Shown here piece after piece: positions 1 to 10,224 of a DNA stretch of 64,000 nt. Source of the stretch: Daucus carota subsp. sativus. Taxonomy: Eukaryota > Streptophyta > Magnoliopsida > Apiales > Apiaceae. Where the stretch lies: the NCBI RefSeq assembly GCF_001625215.2, contig NC_030385.2, positions 1,481,135-1,545,134 of the forward strand, given 5' to 3'. Numbering within the stretch: position 1 is the stretch's first letter; each line of letters begins with the position of its first letter. The position numbers and the translations under genes are program-made. A model generated the notes under the pieces. That model was not told the origin of the DNA and did no database searches. It saw nothing but the letters and a program-made list of their open reading frames with translations.

Positions 1-554
1 TCCCAAAAGTACAGTTTATGTGTTGGAGGGAATCGAACTTTGATCTCGTGTAAAACGTGTCTGGAACAAGTTCCTCTCCTAACAAATCATGTGTCTGAGA
101 AAAATAATATATGCGAAACTTTGAGAAACACAAGTCAAAATGGTGCTAATGAAACAAGAGGTCATTAGTATAGCTATACTTTTCATATTAGTTCATGCAT
201 TTTAGGCTCTAATTATTTAATTAAGATCCCAGTTTAGCTAGCCCCTGGCTTAACTTGAAATGAATACAAACGATAAGGTAGTTAGAGGTATAGGACTATA
301 GGATAATCTTTAATTTCTGTCTGTTGGATAAATCTTTTGATATCTATAATTTATTAGGTATTAAAATAATTAATAGAATAATAGAATAATATAAATTATC
401 TTCTAAATGACATATATATTTTTTTTAAATTTAAATTTTCAGAAAAAAGTAACAAAATTAATATTTTCAACTTCCTACCTTGTTATGTCTTGACTTGCAA
501 ATTTAATAGGTCACGAGTATTTAATAGTTTTTTCTTATTTTTTTGGTATGGCAG
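1..554 (+). other. Intron of the truncated Aux/IAA gene
   Basis: No coding exon is visible here. The stretch ends with an AG acceptor at 553-554 directly before the domain IV exon, so at least its right part is intron of the Aux/IAA gene. The earlier exons (domains I-III) must lie left of the window. The region is AT-rich; positions 25-45 resemble a reversed tRNA B-box and may be an old SINE scrap. Confidence 0.5.
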
Positions 555-988
555 GTGAGAAATTGAAGGATGCTGAGAATAATGAATACGTTACTATTTA
601 TGAAGACAAAGATGGGGACTGGATGCTTGTCGGGGATGTTCCCTGGGAGTAAGTATTACTCATAATTTTCTCACCTGCAAACCTACTAAATTAAATTTAT
701 AATTGTCCATTTGTCCGTTCATTCCGAAAATTATAATTATTAAATTATATATATGATATATATGATAATCGGAAATTTTATTATAAATTTGCTTAGTGAG
801 AAAAAAATGTAGTGAATAAAGCAACTAATTGAATAAACTGATAATATACCTAGTTCTTAATATAATTTGTTTTGTAAAATTTAATTAACTGTTTTTCATG
901 TGTATTAAACAGGATGTTTACCGAATCATGCAAGAGATTAAGGATTATGAAGAATGCCGACGCTAAGGGCATTGGACTCCATGTTTAG
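555..988 (+). CDS. IAA: Aux/IAA repressor, 3' end only (domain IV)
   Basis: Last two coding exons of an Aux/IAA auxin-response repressor, a nuclear protein that binds ARF transcription factors through its C-terminal PB1 region (domains III/IV) and is degraded when auxin bridges it to TIR1/AFB. Exon 555-648 encodes the domain IV core [21 protein letters not shown] intron (649-912) splits a Glu codon, and exon 913-988 encodes [19 protein letters not shown] and ends in GLHV plus TAG. The short tail after the SCKRLRIMK block is of the small IAA1-4 type. The usual EYVPTYED reads EYVTIYED here, a small change. Domains I-III, including the degron, are outside the window, so function cannot be judged fully. 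It lies 5.9 kb upstream of a second Aux/IAA gene in the same orientation, a common tandem arrangement in plants. Confidence 0.9.
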
Positions 989-2545
989 AGCTTCTGAAGC
1001 GAACCATGGGGGTTTTGCATCAGTTAATTAATTTTGTTTTATTGATATATGTAATGCTTAATCAACAATACTCAAGTATTCTACAGATTTTTTTTTTGTT
1101 TGATTGCAAACTTGACCAATATCACAATTAAGTTGTTGTATCTTTAATTCTTTTTTTTTTTTTATCATGATTTGTTCTATGAGTTAGTTACTTGATTGGA
1201 AGCTTGATCATGAAGTGCTTGTTTTGGTAACTAGATGCAGGGTTTTTTTTTTCTTTTTCTGATACAAAAGGGTGTTTATACTTTTTGTGACCCATTTTGT
1301 GAAATATAGAAATATTCACAAAAAGAAGTAATAAATTAAAGAAACTAAGTTTTTTCTTTGCAATTTCTATTTTTACTTTTTTTAGCAACACCAAGTTTGT
1401 TTATAATTAAATTATTAAATATTCTAACTGAAACTATCCAACACTCAAATAATTTATAAGTCTTATATATATATCAACCAAACATTTTATAACTTATAAA
1501 CCATAACCTATAATCTTTTTTAGATTTAACCTAGCGATCATGTAAAATGTTCAAAAATAATAATAAATCATTGTCAAGATTAATAGTTCTAAGTAAACAG
1601 GGTTAATCAATTAAGCAATAATCTCTTTTTATAATAATAAAATAAAATTCCTCACATTTAGTAGCATGCATTTGATCTATATATCTTACTGTAACAAAAG
1701 AGTTTATGATCATTTGAATAAATTAAGGTTTTTTAAACACCGAACCCACAGTTTCTCATTCATTTTATTTATCGGAAGTTAATTATTTGAATCTTATACA
1801 CACCTTGGGTACGTATAATATACTGCATGTGTGACCAGATAGATAAATAATATTTCAGTTAATTAACAACCTCTAGTTCAACCGAACCCAAATCACACGT
1901 TCACTTGATCTGCTGGTACATGAACTGAATTTAAGCTAATACTATACTGCAGGTTAATTAATTATAGTATTGTAATAAGATTATATTAGAGACTAAAAAT
2001 TCGTTGAATTGATCAATGATCACACATGCATGTTCTCATATTCTTGGTAGTTGGTGCTTCTGGAAAAATGATTTCCATGTACATGGATATGGATGTATCT
2101 AACTACCAAATAAAACTGATTCAGCACACTTGATCATTTAGCACATTGAACTTATTTTGGTGTAGGTTCAGATTCCCTTTCAGATTATACATGCATTTAA
2201 GTTTTCCATGGACTTGATTAATTAATTGGGTGTTTACAACTAACTAAACTACCTAATCGAAGCCGACAAGATGCGGGTTGATCGTTGTGGAGTAGAGTAG
2301 TTTTATAAGGTTAATTACGGAGAGTTTCTTGAGTGCAAAGTAGCAGATTTAGCTTTATAGTTCTGGTTTAGACGATACTTTACACCTGTGTATCCAACCG
2401 TTGATTTCAAAAAAAAAAAAATAACTCGTTGAGAGCATCTCTAACAAATTTATCATTATCTTAAATTATGTTATTGAGAATATATTATAAAATTTTAATT
2501 TGGCCGAATTTTATTTGTTTTCCTAACTGTGTATGTAACCGTTGA
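989..2545. other. Intergenic, no gene seen
   Basis: AT-rich DNA downstream of the first Aux/IAA gene. It should contain the 3' UTR and polyadenylation region just after 988. Open frames here are short and made of low-complexity A/T runs. Near 2434 there is a stray GAGCATCTCTAAC, the terminal sequence of the Tourist-like family found intact at 2546 and 35665, so a decayed copy may begin here. Confidence 0.5.
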
Positions 2546-2982
2546 GAGCATCTTCAACCATAAAAATCTCTTAGTTTTCAACCATAAAAATCCCTTAGTT
2601 AAAAGCTTAGCGGCTTATCAAAAATAAAAATTATAATTAACGCTTTCAATAAATGACACTACATAACCATACTAAACATTATCTATAATTATGTCGGCTA
2701 AATTTGTCGGACCTCGTATGGTTGGTTAAATTTATCGAACCTCTACGTACAAATATAATATGTTGGAAGATTACATATCATTTATTATCATATTAAACTA
2801 ATATATCTAATATATTCTATTTATAATAATCTAAGTATTAATAACATATTGTTTTTAAATTATAACCAATCAATATAACCAATACCATTGAAGCACAATA
2901 TCTTACGGATTCAACAAATTTTACATGATATCTTGCACGTCCAATTTAGCAGCAATTATGGTCAACGTCGTTGAAGATACTC
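2546..2982. mobile_element. Tourist-like (PIF/Harbinger) MITE
   Basis: Terminal inverted repeats GAGCATCTTCAACC (from 2546) and GTTGAAGATACTC (ending 2982) bound a non-coding 437-bp element. The interior, with motifs such as GGCTAAATTTGTCGG and a region rich in TTATTATCATATTAAAC, matches the elements at 35665-36059 and 10520-10757, so three members of one family are in the window. No clean TWA target duplication survives here, which suggests an old copy. Confidence 0.65.
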
Positions 2983-3308
2983 TTCCCATAATCAATAGAG
3001 TCTAATTTTCAAATTTAATATATTAGGTCTGACTGTTTTAATTTTAACAATACATTTTCAATTTCAAGATGTTAATTCTTCAAAACTGGTTATAACATGT
3101 ATTTTAAAATTTACAGAATAATTAATTCTTATTTTTATATACCACTCTTCTAGATAGAAACAATTAAAGAATCGACGACTTTAATATTCCCTCCGTCCCC
3201 CTCAATTGTTTACATTGGAGGGGGACACGGACACCAAGACAATGTATGAAAAATGAGTAAAGTTAAATGAAAAGTGGGTAAAGTGGTGGGACCCATCAAT
3301 ATTTAATA

Positions 3309-3558
3309 CTCCCTCTGTCCCAGTCAATTGTATACGTTTCTTTTTCACTGCTCGACACGCTTTTTAAGGCTCTTATAAAACATAGTTCCACAACTTATTT
3401 TTAAGATTTTCTTTTTTTGTATAAAAATATAAATGTTATACTTTTATACAAAAAAAGAAAATCTTAAAAATAATTTACAGAACTATACTATATTGAAGCA
3501 TTAAAGTCCGTGCCGCGCCCCCGTCCCCCAATATATACTATTGACTGGACGGAGGGAG
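3309..3558. mobile_element. Stowaway MITE, nested insertion 1
   Basis: Starts CTCCCTCTGTCCCAG, ends GGACGGAGGGAG, flanked by TA on both sides (3307-3308 and 3559-3560). It sits where the intact host copy at 5331-5634 has a single TA. The interior carries a perfect 32-nt inverted repeat (separate entry), unlike the other insertions. Confidence 0.85.
3395..3473. repeat. Perfect 32-bp inverted repeat (hairpin)
   Basis: Positions 3395-3426 are the exact reverse complement of 3442-3473, with a 15-nt spacer. A transcript of either strand would fold into a 32-bp perfect stem. It lies inside Stowaway insertion 1 and is far longer than its terminal repeats, so it is not simply the TIR. Confidence 0.85.
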
Positions 3559-3602
3559 TAATAGATTTGAGATAGTGGAGGAAAGTAGTGGGTGTAATAG
3601 TA

Positions 3603-3865
3603 CTCCCTCCGTCCCCTTTTACATGTCCACTTTGAAAAAAAAATTTGTCCCAAATTACTTGTCCACTTCTCTTTTCAAAGCAACTTTTTGTATGTTTTTT
3701 CAAAAAGTAACAACTTCCAATGTTTGACTAGCATATATATACACACAACTCTATCTAATTCATTACATTTATTAGGGATATGTATGAAAACAAGATATCC
3801 AAGTAACATTTTCTTAATATGCGTTTTTTTTTCCAAAAGGGACAAGTAAAAGGGGACGGAGGGAG
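3603..3865. mobile_element. Stowaway MITE, nested insertion 2
   Basis: Starts CTCCCTCCGTCCCC, ends GGGGACGGAGGGAG, flanked by TA (3601-3602, 3866-3867). The near-palindromic ends extend about 30 bp (pairing of the ACATGTCC and GGGACAAGT regions). The uninterrupted host copy shows one TA at this place. Confidence 0.85.
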
Positions 3866-3884
3866 TAGTTTTTATTGTTAAATA

Positions 3885-4186
3885 CTCCCTCCGTCCCAGC
3901 CAATTCTTTACGTTTGGTTTGGGCACGGAGGTTAAGAAATATGTATAAAGTAGTGAAAAAAGAAAGAAAAGTGGGTGAAATGGTGGGACCCACTAATTTT
4001 TAATGTATAAAAGGGAGATAGTGGAGTAAAAGTAGTGTGAAAAGGAAGTAAAAGTAGTGTGAAAAGGGAGAAAAAGTTGGGTAGTGGTGGGACCCATTGA
4101 CTATTTTTGGTAAGTTTTGAAATGTAAAGAATTGGATGGGACGACTCAAAAAGGAAACTGTAAAGAATCTGGTGGGACGGAGGGAG
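3885..4186. mobile_element. Stowaway MITE, nested insertion 3
   Basis: Starts CTCCCTCCGTCCCAGCC, ends GGTGGGACGGAGGGAG, TA-flanked (3883-3884, 4187-4188). The interior, with TTTACGTTTGGTTTGGGCAC and a GTGGGACCCA block, matches the element at 6264-6500 in opposite orientation. Confidence 0.85.
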
Positions 4187-4312
4187 TATGAGATAGTGGG
4201 GAGGATAGTGGATGTAATGATGGGAAAAACTTACTATTTATAGTAACGTAAAGAAATGAGAGGGACATCCCAAAATAGTAACTGTAAAGAAATGAGAGGG
4301 ACAGAGGGAGTA

Positions 4313-5330
4313 AGAAACAGTGTAGGTAGAAAAACGGGACAGCCAAAGCCACGTGTCGGTAGGAAAGGGCTTAAAGTCAAGAAACATGTAATGAGATTGG
4401 GCCGACAAGCCAACATGATCACATGCATGAAATTTAAGATCCACGTGGAGCCCACAACACTTGAATATGTACCATATCAAACCCGACATGTGGGACCCAC
4501 TCCCAGCCCTCTTCGACACACGGATGGCACATGAATTTTGATCGTTCATGTGGTGCTCCCTCACCTACTTATCTTCTAACTCAAGCTTGGTCCCCTTTGA
4601 TTTGTTTTGTCCCTCTTTAGTTCACTTCATAATATTCTAATTTGAAAATCCGATCGATATTATATTTTTAATATATTAGATTGTATCAAGATATTTACCA
4701 GGTCGGAAGATAACATTGGATACCACTTGTTTTAGGGGAACATTTATGGTTAGAAGTCGTGTATGAATTTAGTGTGAAATTAAAACGTAAAAGAAATCAT
4801 CATTTCCGTATGAGAATAAAGAAAAGAAAGGAGTGGATTTGGTTGTGATTCCTTGATATAAGTTCGAAAAGATCGAATTGGTTTTAAATAAAAAATAATT
4901 TTTAATTTATTTGATTTAATGGATATGTCAACATTTATAAATTTTACGTGTAATTAAAGTCATTATTATAAAAATTAAAAATTACTAATCAACTTTTAAA
5001 ATGATGATCGCATATTTTCCAAGTAATTAACTGAAAGTTGCTGGTGTTCATATTCTTATTGGTTTATTTGTTTCTAACTTTTTGTTTCCAGCTTATAAAT
5101 TAGAAATAAATAAGTTAAGGAAAAAAATGTTTCAGCCAAATGCACGATGATAAATTTCTCATTGTATCTTTGTTATTTTTGACAATATGTGAAAGCCTTA
5201 AAGTACTGTTAGAATATATTCTTAATGTTTAAGTTATTTAATTACATTCTTTTAAATCACATTTTTTTTCCGATATAATATTTTTCGCAGAAACTCTATC
5301 ATCATAAAAATGCTCCCCCTATAACATGTA
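4313..5330. other. Intergenic, G-box-containing
   Basis: No gene seen. The left 250 bp is less AT-rich than its surroundings and holds two palindromic CACGTG G-boxes; the rest is AT-rich. Open frames across 4234-4564 arise from MITE ends and this GC-richer patch and have no recognisable protein features. Confidence 0.5.
4350..4447. promoter_or_regulatory. Two G-box (CACGTG) motifs
   Basis: CACGTG occurs at 4350-4355 (followed by TCGG, so a TGTCGG auxin-response-type core overlaps it) and again at 4442-4447 in CCACGTGGA. These are canonical bZIP/bHLH binding palindromes. They lie about 2.4 kb upstream of the Aux/IAA start, so a regulatory role is possible but only inferred. Confidence 0.3.
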
Positions 5331-5634
5331 CTCCCTCCGTCCCCCTCAATTGTTTACATTGGAGGGGGACACGGAGACCAAGACAATGTATAAAAAATGA
5401 GTAAAGTTAGATGAAAAGTGGGTAAAGTGGTGGGACCTATCAATATTTAATAATAGATTTGAGATAGTGGAGGAAAGTAGTGGGTGTAATAGTAGTTTTT
5501 ATTGTTAAATATGAGATAGTAGGAGAATATAGTGGGTGTAATGATGAGAAAAATTTACTATTTATAGTAACGTAAAGAAATGAGAAGAACATCCCAAAAT
5601 AGTAACTGTAAAGAAATGAGAGGGACAGAAGGAG
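5331..5634. mobile_element. Stowaway-like MITE, uninterrupted copy
   Basis: Starts CTCCCTCCGTCCCCCTC and ends GGGACAGAAGGAG between TA dinucleotides (5329-5330, 5635-5636). It is the 304-bp intact relative of the interrupted element at 3187-4310 and of 31575-31882, and supplies the empty-site reference for the nested insertions. Confidence 0.88.
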
Positions 5635-5792
5635 TAAGTATGCAACTAATTTGACTCAGAAGATTTCTTTAAACCCTTTGTTTTATGAAGAGTAAAATAG
5701 TCAAAGGATCAAACTCAACAATTAGCTGAACAAATCATAAAAATTTGTTAAAATATGCCAGTATTTTTACAGATAAAATATTTATTTTAATA

Positions 5793-6047
5793 CTCCCTCC
5801 GTCCCTAAATACTTTTCCTGTTTGTCTTTATCACGTTTGCCAATACATACTTTTAATCATTAATATCTTTAATTTCATATTATTATTAAATATAAAAACT
5901 TCACCGTATTAAAGTACTCGTAAATACGAATCCAACAAATCACTCATAACTACATTTAGCATTATAGATTAGACGTAAATAAGTAATTTGTCTGATGCCA
6001 TGAACAGTGCCGACATAAAAGGAAAAAGTTTAAAGAAACAGAGGGAG
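5793..6047. mobile_element. Stowaway-like MITE, second subfamily
   Basis: Starts CTCCCTCCGTCCCTAAA, ends AAACAGAGGGAG, TA-flanked (5791-5792, 6048-6049). The interior matches, in reverse, the elements at 22721-23160 and 23741-23979 (shared ATTTACGTCTAATCTATAA and ACTTTAATACGGTGAAG blocks). Confidence 0.85.
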
Positions 6048-6263
6048 TAATATATCTAAAATATCATCATGACATGTGATAGTTAGTAAACAAGATCCAC
6101 GATATTATAATAAAAAGCTTCGAATTTTTTATAAACTTTTACTTTAATTTTATCATTATATAAACAAAAGTCTCATTCCGTCATCATCGAACTTTCGATT
6201 TTACACAGAAACTCAATTGCAAATTCCGACCTCTTTCACTCACGGTAACTTCCGCTAATAGTA

Positions 6264-6500
6264 CTCCCCCCGTCCCACCAGATTCTTTACAGTTTCATTT
6301 TTGGGATGTCCAATCCAATTTTTTACATTTCAAAACTTACCAAAAATAGTTAATGGGTCCCACCACTTCCCAACTTTTCCTTCCTTTTCACAATACTTTT
6401 ACTCCCTTTCACACTACTTTTACTCCACTATCTCCTTTTTATACATTAAAAATCAATGGTGCCCAAACCAAACGTAAAGTATTGGCTAAGACGGAGGGAG
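6264..6500. mobile_element. Stowaway-like MITE upstream of Aux/IAA
   Basis: Starts CTCCCCCCGTCCCACC, ends AAGACGGAGGGAG, TA-flanked (6262-6263, 6501-6502). It is the same subfamily as insertion 3 at 3885-4186. Its right end is 360 bp from the Aux/IAA start codon, so it borders the promoter. Confidence 0.85.
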
Positions 6501-6502
6501 TA

Positions 6503-6859
6503 ATAAACAAAACCACCCACAGATTCGCTTAAAGTCATGAAACAATAACAAATCATTCCGACACGCATCGATCATAAAATCGAGGAAAAAATATAGTGGT
6601 AGGCCCGAATCGAACCGACCACCCGGATCCACAGATATTAATTACACACGCTTAGTTTAAGCTCTCATCATGAATTATACCGGGTGACATGGAGGCATCT
6701 CAGCCGCCCCTTCATCTTTACGTGTCCACATTTGTCATCATATCTCCCAGCCAGCCCTTCAAACTTGTTCCTATAAATATACACTCTTACATTGCACTTT
6801 CTAAACGCGTTCGGGTCTATCAGGTCGTATATAATATTTTGTAATACAGAATTTTGATT
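6503..6859 (+). promoter_or_regulatory. Promoter and 5' UTR of Aux/IAA gene
   Basis: A TATA box TATAAATAT lies at 6772-6780, about 80 bp before the ATG, giving a probable start of transcription near 6805-6810. CCGACA at 6558-6563 is TGTCGG on the other strand, a high-affinity auxin-response-factor site, fitting the auxin inducibility usual for this family. A B-box-like stretch near 6605-6625 does not fold as a tRNA. Confidence 0.5.
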
Positions 6860-7671
6860 ATGTCACGAGAGTCGATTACTTCAGCTATCAATTACGAAGA
6901 GACGGAGCTGACTCTAGGCTTGCCCGGGGAGTCAAGGGGCACGAAGCGAGCGTTTTCGGAGGAAACGATGAGTGGCGAGAGTGTAAGCAAGAAAAGTAAG
7001 AAGGATTCGGCAGTGGTGGGGTGGCCGCCGGTGAAAGAGCATCGGAAGATTGTGATGAGGAGCTGTAAGTACGTGAAAGTAGCGGTGGATGGGACTCCGT
7101 TTCTGCGAAAAGTCGATTTGCAGAGCTATGGGAGCTATGATGAGCTGTTGCGTGCATTGCAAGATTTGTTTGGTTGTTTTGTTGTGAGAGATTTGGTGGA
7201 TGAGAAGAAGCTGGTGGATGTTTTTAATGGAAAAGTTGAGTATGTGCCAACTTATGAAGATAGAGATGGAGATTGGATGTTGCTTGGTGATGTTCCATGG
7301 AAGTAAGTCGTCACATCTCTTCTTCATTTTCATTAATCAGGATAGGGACGGATCTAAGATTTAAATTTCGGAAAACCAGCCAAATTTTCAGAAAATATTT
7401 ATATATTTTTAATTTTACATGACACTTCGATAATATTTCAAATTTATATTGGTGAAAAAATATAAAAAAATTTAGGTGACTCTTTTTAGATCCACCTTGA
7501 TCATGGGCATCTGATAAAAAGAGCGAGAAATATATACATATTTTTATATTATTATATATTGAGCTGACCATTTTTTCTGTTTTGATATATTTCAGAATGT
7601 TTTCTCAATCATGCAAGAGGCTAAGGTTGATGACAGGAACGCTTTATATTGGATCGAGTTCGAGTTGCTGA
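6860..7671 (+). CDS. IAA: Aux/IAA auxin-response repressor, complete
   Basis: Nuclear repressor of auxin-responsive genes: it binds ARFs, recruits TOPLESS, and is degraded through SCF-TIR1/AFB with auxin. Exon 1 is 6860-7302, intron 7303-7595 (GT/AG, splitting a Lys codon), exon 2 is 7596-7671 with TGA; 172 residues. Domain I is LTLGL (residues 17-21, the EAR LxLxL motif). Domain II degron is VGWPPVK (core GWPPV at 54-58). Domain III runs from YVKVAVDGTPFLRKVDL through the SYDELLRALQDLFGCF block, and domain IV holds YEDRDGDWMLLGDVPW, then SCKRLRLM. The start is the ATG that gives the usual short N-terminus. The degron ends in Lys where Arg is commoner. There is no intron between domains III and IV, unlike the neighbouring copy. 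The Ser-rich tail SSSSC is unusual. Confidence 0.95.
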
Positions 7672-8260
7672 ATCAAATCTGGTATTTTTTCGGAATGTGT
7701 TCGAAGATTGCAGATACATCGACATCTTCTATTCAAAGAGTTCGAGAGATTTTCAGATGCTCCGAAGTCCAAAACTTCTTGATGATCGATGAAATGCAAA
7801 GGATGTGTATTTGGATATAGATCAGGGCTAGCTATACGAGTATAGATCAGACTGTATTATAGGTGAATATATTGTAAATGGATACTTGAAATTTTTTATG
7901 CACATTGATTATTTGCATTTTTATGTGGTGGTACCAAATTATAGGTGGCTGCTTCAATTCATGTTTTCATGCATCCAAGTTAATTAATCTCTGAGTAGTT
8001 TCTTCGGAAATGGAAAGCACAAAAGAAAAGTCTTAAGAAATGGGAAGCATCTTCTAAAGTATTTTGTACCGAATTAAGTTATGTTTGATACTTACCGCGC
8101 TTTTTGCTTCCTAGATAAAGATGGTAATCTAATAAGGAAAAGGTCACACGACATCTATATCAATAACCGAGTCGAATAAATAATAAATCACAATCTCTTA
8201 TTTTCAAGAAGAGACAACTTAAGTGCTCAATTTTAATGCACTTGATAATAATTATTTATA
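7672..8260. other. 3' flank of Aux/IAA, no gene seen
   Basis: Holds the 3' UTR of the Aux/IAA gene (the frame open to 7820 is read-through past the true stop) and AT-rich DNA. The last nine bases, TTATTTATA at 8252-8260, are the left target-site duplication of the next element. Confidence 0.5.
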
Positions 8261-8451
8261 AGGTTTGTCTAGTGTGTGCCCATTGGCACATGTTAAGCGC
8301 GAAATTTTATATGCTTAAGAGATTTTGACTGGTGTGGTGGTTGTATATGTATGAGATCCATCATTATTAAGATATAAGAGCCAATAAAAATAAATCAAAA
8401 TTATAAAATTCCACGTTTAGCATATGCCCATGACATAACCTAGAAAACCCG
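8261..8451. mobile_element. Mutator-like (MULE) MITE with 9-bp TSD
   Basis: Terminal inverted repeats of roughly 45 bp: left begins GGTTTGTCTAGTGTGTGCCC, right complement begins GGGTTTTCTAGGTTATGTC, both continuing into a GCACATGTTAAGCGCGAAATT-like block. TTATTTATA occurs at 8252-8260 and 8452-8460, a 9-bp duplication typical of Mutator elements. A second member is nested in the MITE at 22721-23160. No transposase is encoded. Confidence 0.8.
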
Positions 8452-8564
8452 TTATTTATATTTTAAACGGCGACAATTATTAAATTGGAAACATTTTTAA
8501 TAGTTTTTTGAAACTAGATTAATTAAGTCCCAAACTCTATTACAATCTAATTACAAAGGTCGCG

Positions 8565-9080
8565 CTTAAGAGATAACCGATACTTAAAATAGAACTACTA
8601 AGATTCTACTGCAGAACCCTATTTTTTACATAGATTTTCAGGATTCAAATCTATATACATGTTTTTTTGTATCGTTATGTGTGTATAATTTCAAAATATA
8701 ATACATAAATAAAACATTTTTTCATGCGCAGTTCTAGTGCAGAACCGTAACTAATACTAGAAATAAGCTAATGATTCTAAGGGTTCTATACCTAATGGTT
8801 CCCTGTTGAACGTGACTTCTATGGGTCATGTTCTAAAGAGAACCATTAGGGAGAGAACCCTTAGAACTACTACCTTATTTCTAGCATGAGTTAGGGTTCT
8901 GCAGTAGAACTGCACATGACAAAAATGTATTATTTATGTATTATATTTTGAAATTATTTTTGAGCACACACAACGATGCAAGAAAATATGTATTTAGATT
9001 TCGATCGTGAAAATCAGTGAAAACTATAAGGTTCTGCGGACTTAGCGGTTCTATGATTCTATTTCAAGCGTGGGCGCTGC
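8565..9080. mobile_element. Long foldback element (nearly all inverted repeat)
   Basis: The left arm from about 8580 to 8760 and the right arm from about 8890 to 9065 are inverted copies: for example TAATTTCAAAATATAATAC at 8689 onward is mirrored near 8935-8960, and GTTCTAGTGCAGAACC is mirrored by GGTTCTGCAGTAGAAC. The centre (8755-8885) is itself inverted (AATGGTTCCCT versus AGAGAACCATT). No ORF. A hAT- or Mutator-type MITE is likely; the outer borders are uncertain because no clear TSD was found. Confidence 0.65.
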
Positions 9081-9525
9081 CATACAACACCAGTGTACAA
9101 AATTCGGCAGATTTCTCCGGCCTATACAAAGGAATATCTAATCCGTCCTGATAAATCTTGGGCTTAGGCCTGTAACATTGAGGTCATTTATGAGTTGGAC
9201 ACTTGTTCCATTTGCTTATATACACCACTTCATCACTATTAAACTTCCTTAAGCTTCCCTCGCGAGTAGATCTGGACTGGACAGTGGACACTGCATCGAG
9301 ATTCTGATAATTGTCGGCCCAAAGAGGCGTATTCCATTCATATTTTATGAATTTTCATGAAATTTTGATTATCATGCATTTGTTTTTTAAATAAAAATTT
9401 TCATGTATTTAGCTAGATTTTAGAAAATATATTAAAATATTTAATTAAAATTAAATTATTCTAAAAAATGGTGATATTTAAGGATTTTAAATTGTGAATA
9501 AAAATCTAGTAATACTTAACTAAGA
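9081..9525. other. Intergenic, no gene seen
   Basis: AT-rich sequence between two MITEs, with no ORF worth naming and no obvious repeat. Confidence 0.45.
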
Positions 9526-9986
9526 GGGGTGTATTGGATTAGGATTTTAAAGCATTTTTTTGCATTCATGAAATCCGAGAGTATTCGATTGGGATTGTTT
9601 GAAATCCATTAAAATCTTGAGGTATTCAATTGGGATTTTAAATTATGCTACAAAATCCGGTGGTATTCAATTGAGATTTTAAATTATGCTTTAAAATCCG
9701 ATGGTATTCAATTGGGATTGTTTAAAATCCATTAAAATTTGATGGTATTCAAATGCTAATGAATTTTTTTGCATTTCACAAAATGATGGATTTTGTGACA
9801 TTCTTCAGTGTATTTTAAATTTTTTGAAATCCCACCAAAATCAATGGGATTTTGAAGCATTGTGCTTAAATCCTATAAACTCTGCGACATTTTATCAAAA
9901 ATCCGCACAAAATCAAAATCACACACAATCCATTAAAATCCATAGACTAAAAACAATTCATTAAAATCTCAATCGAATACAACCCC
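9526..9986. mobile_element. MITE with internal direct repeats
   Basis: Terminal repeats GGGGTGTATTGGATTAGGA (9526) and, on the complement of 9986, GGGGTTGTATTCGATTGAGA. Inside the left half a unit containing GGTATTCAATTGGGATTTT recurs four to five times between about 9585 and 9760. Non-coding. TAAGA precedes the left end and occurs one base after the right end, so the true TSD length is unclear and the superfamily is not assigned. Confidence 0.65.
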
Positions 9987-10224
9987 GTAAGATTATTTAA
10001 TTATATTCACTAATATTTATTGATATTCAAAATTTGATCGATTTTCCGAATTCATTAAATGATGAATTTTATAGAATTATTCATTAATATTCTTATATTT
10101 TCTAGTAGTTTATTAGAATCTCAAAATTTCAAAAAGTTATGCATAAATTGAAAAAACACTACCCAAATTTTACAATATATCACTCAAACTCCGATAAAAT
10201 ATGCACTAAAAAATAACTTTGACG

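Larger units (their letters stand above)
3187..4310. mobile_element. Stowaway-like MITE interrupted by three others
   Basis: The outer element begins TTCCCTCCGTCCCCC after TA (3185-3186) and ends GGGACAGAGGGAG before TA (4311-4312). With the three inner elements and one TA each removed, about 303 bp remain, matching uninterrupted copies at 5331-5634 and 31575-31882 in order and spacing. Outer pieces are 3187-3306, 3561-3600, 3868-3882 and 4189-4310. The TA target and CTCCCTCCGTCCC ends are diagnostic of Tc1/mariner Stowaway elements. Confidence 0.9.

Noticed and set aside
20-110. Reversed B-box (AGTTCGATTCCCTCC on the minus strand) at the left edge
   Set aside because: No clear A-box or flanking duplications; at best a SINE scrap.
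4146-4564. Several overlapping open frames on both strands
   Set aside because: They run across Stowaway ends and a GC-richer patch; no conserved protein features.
6597-6680. B-box-like GGTTCGATTCGGG on the minus strand, possible tRNA gene
   Set aside because: The T-stem sides do not pair and no acceptor or anticodon arm can be formed; treated as chance or SINE debris.
7611-7820. 69-codon frame after the Aux/IAA intron
   Set aside because: Its frame differs from the spliced Aux/IAA exon 2, which stops at 7671.
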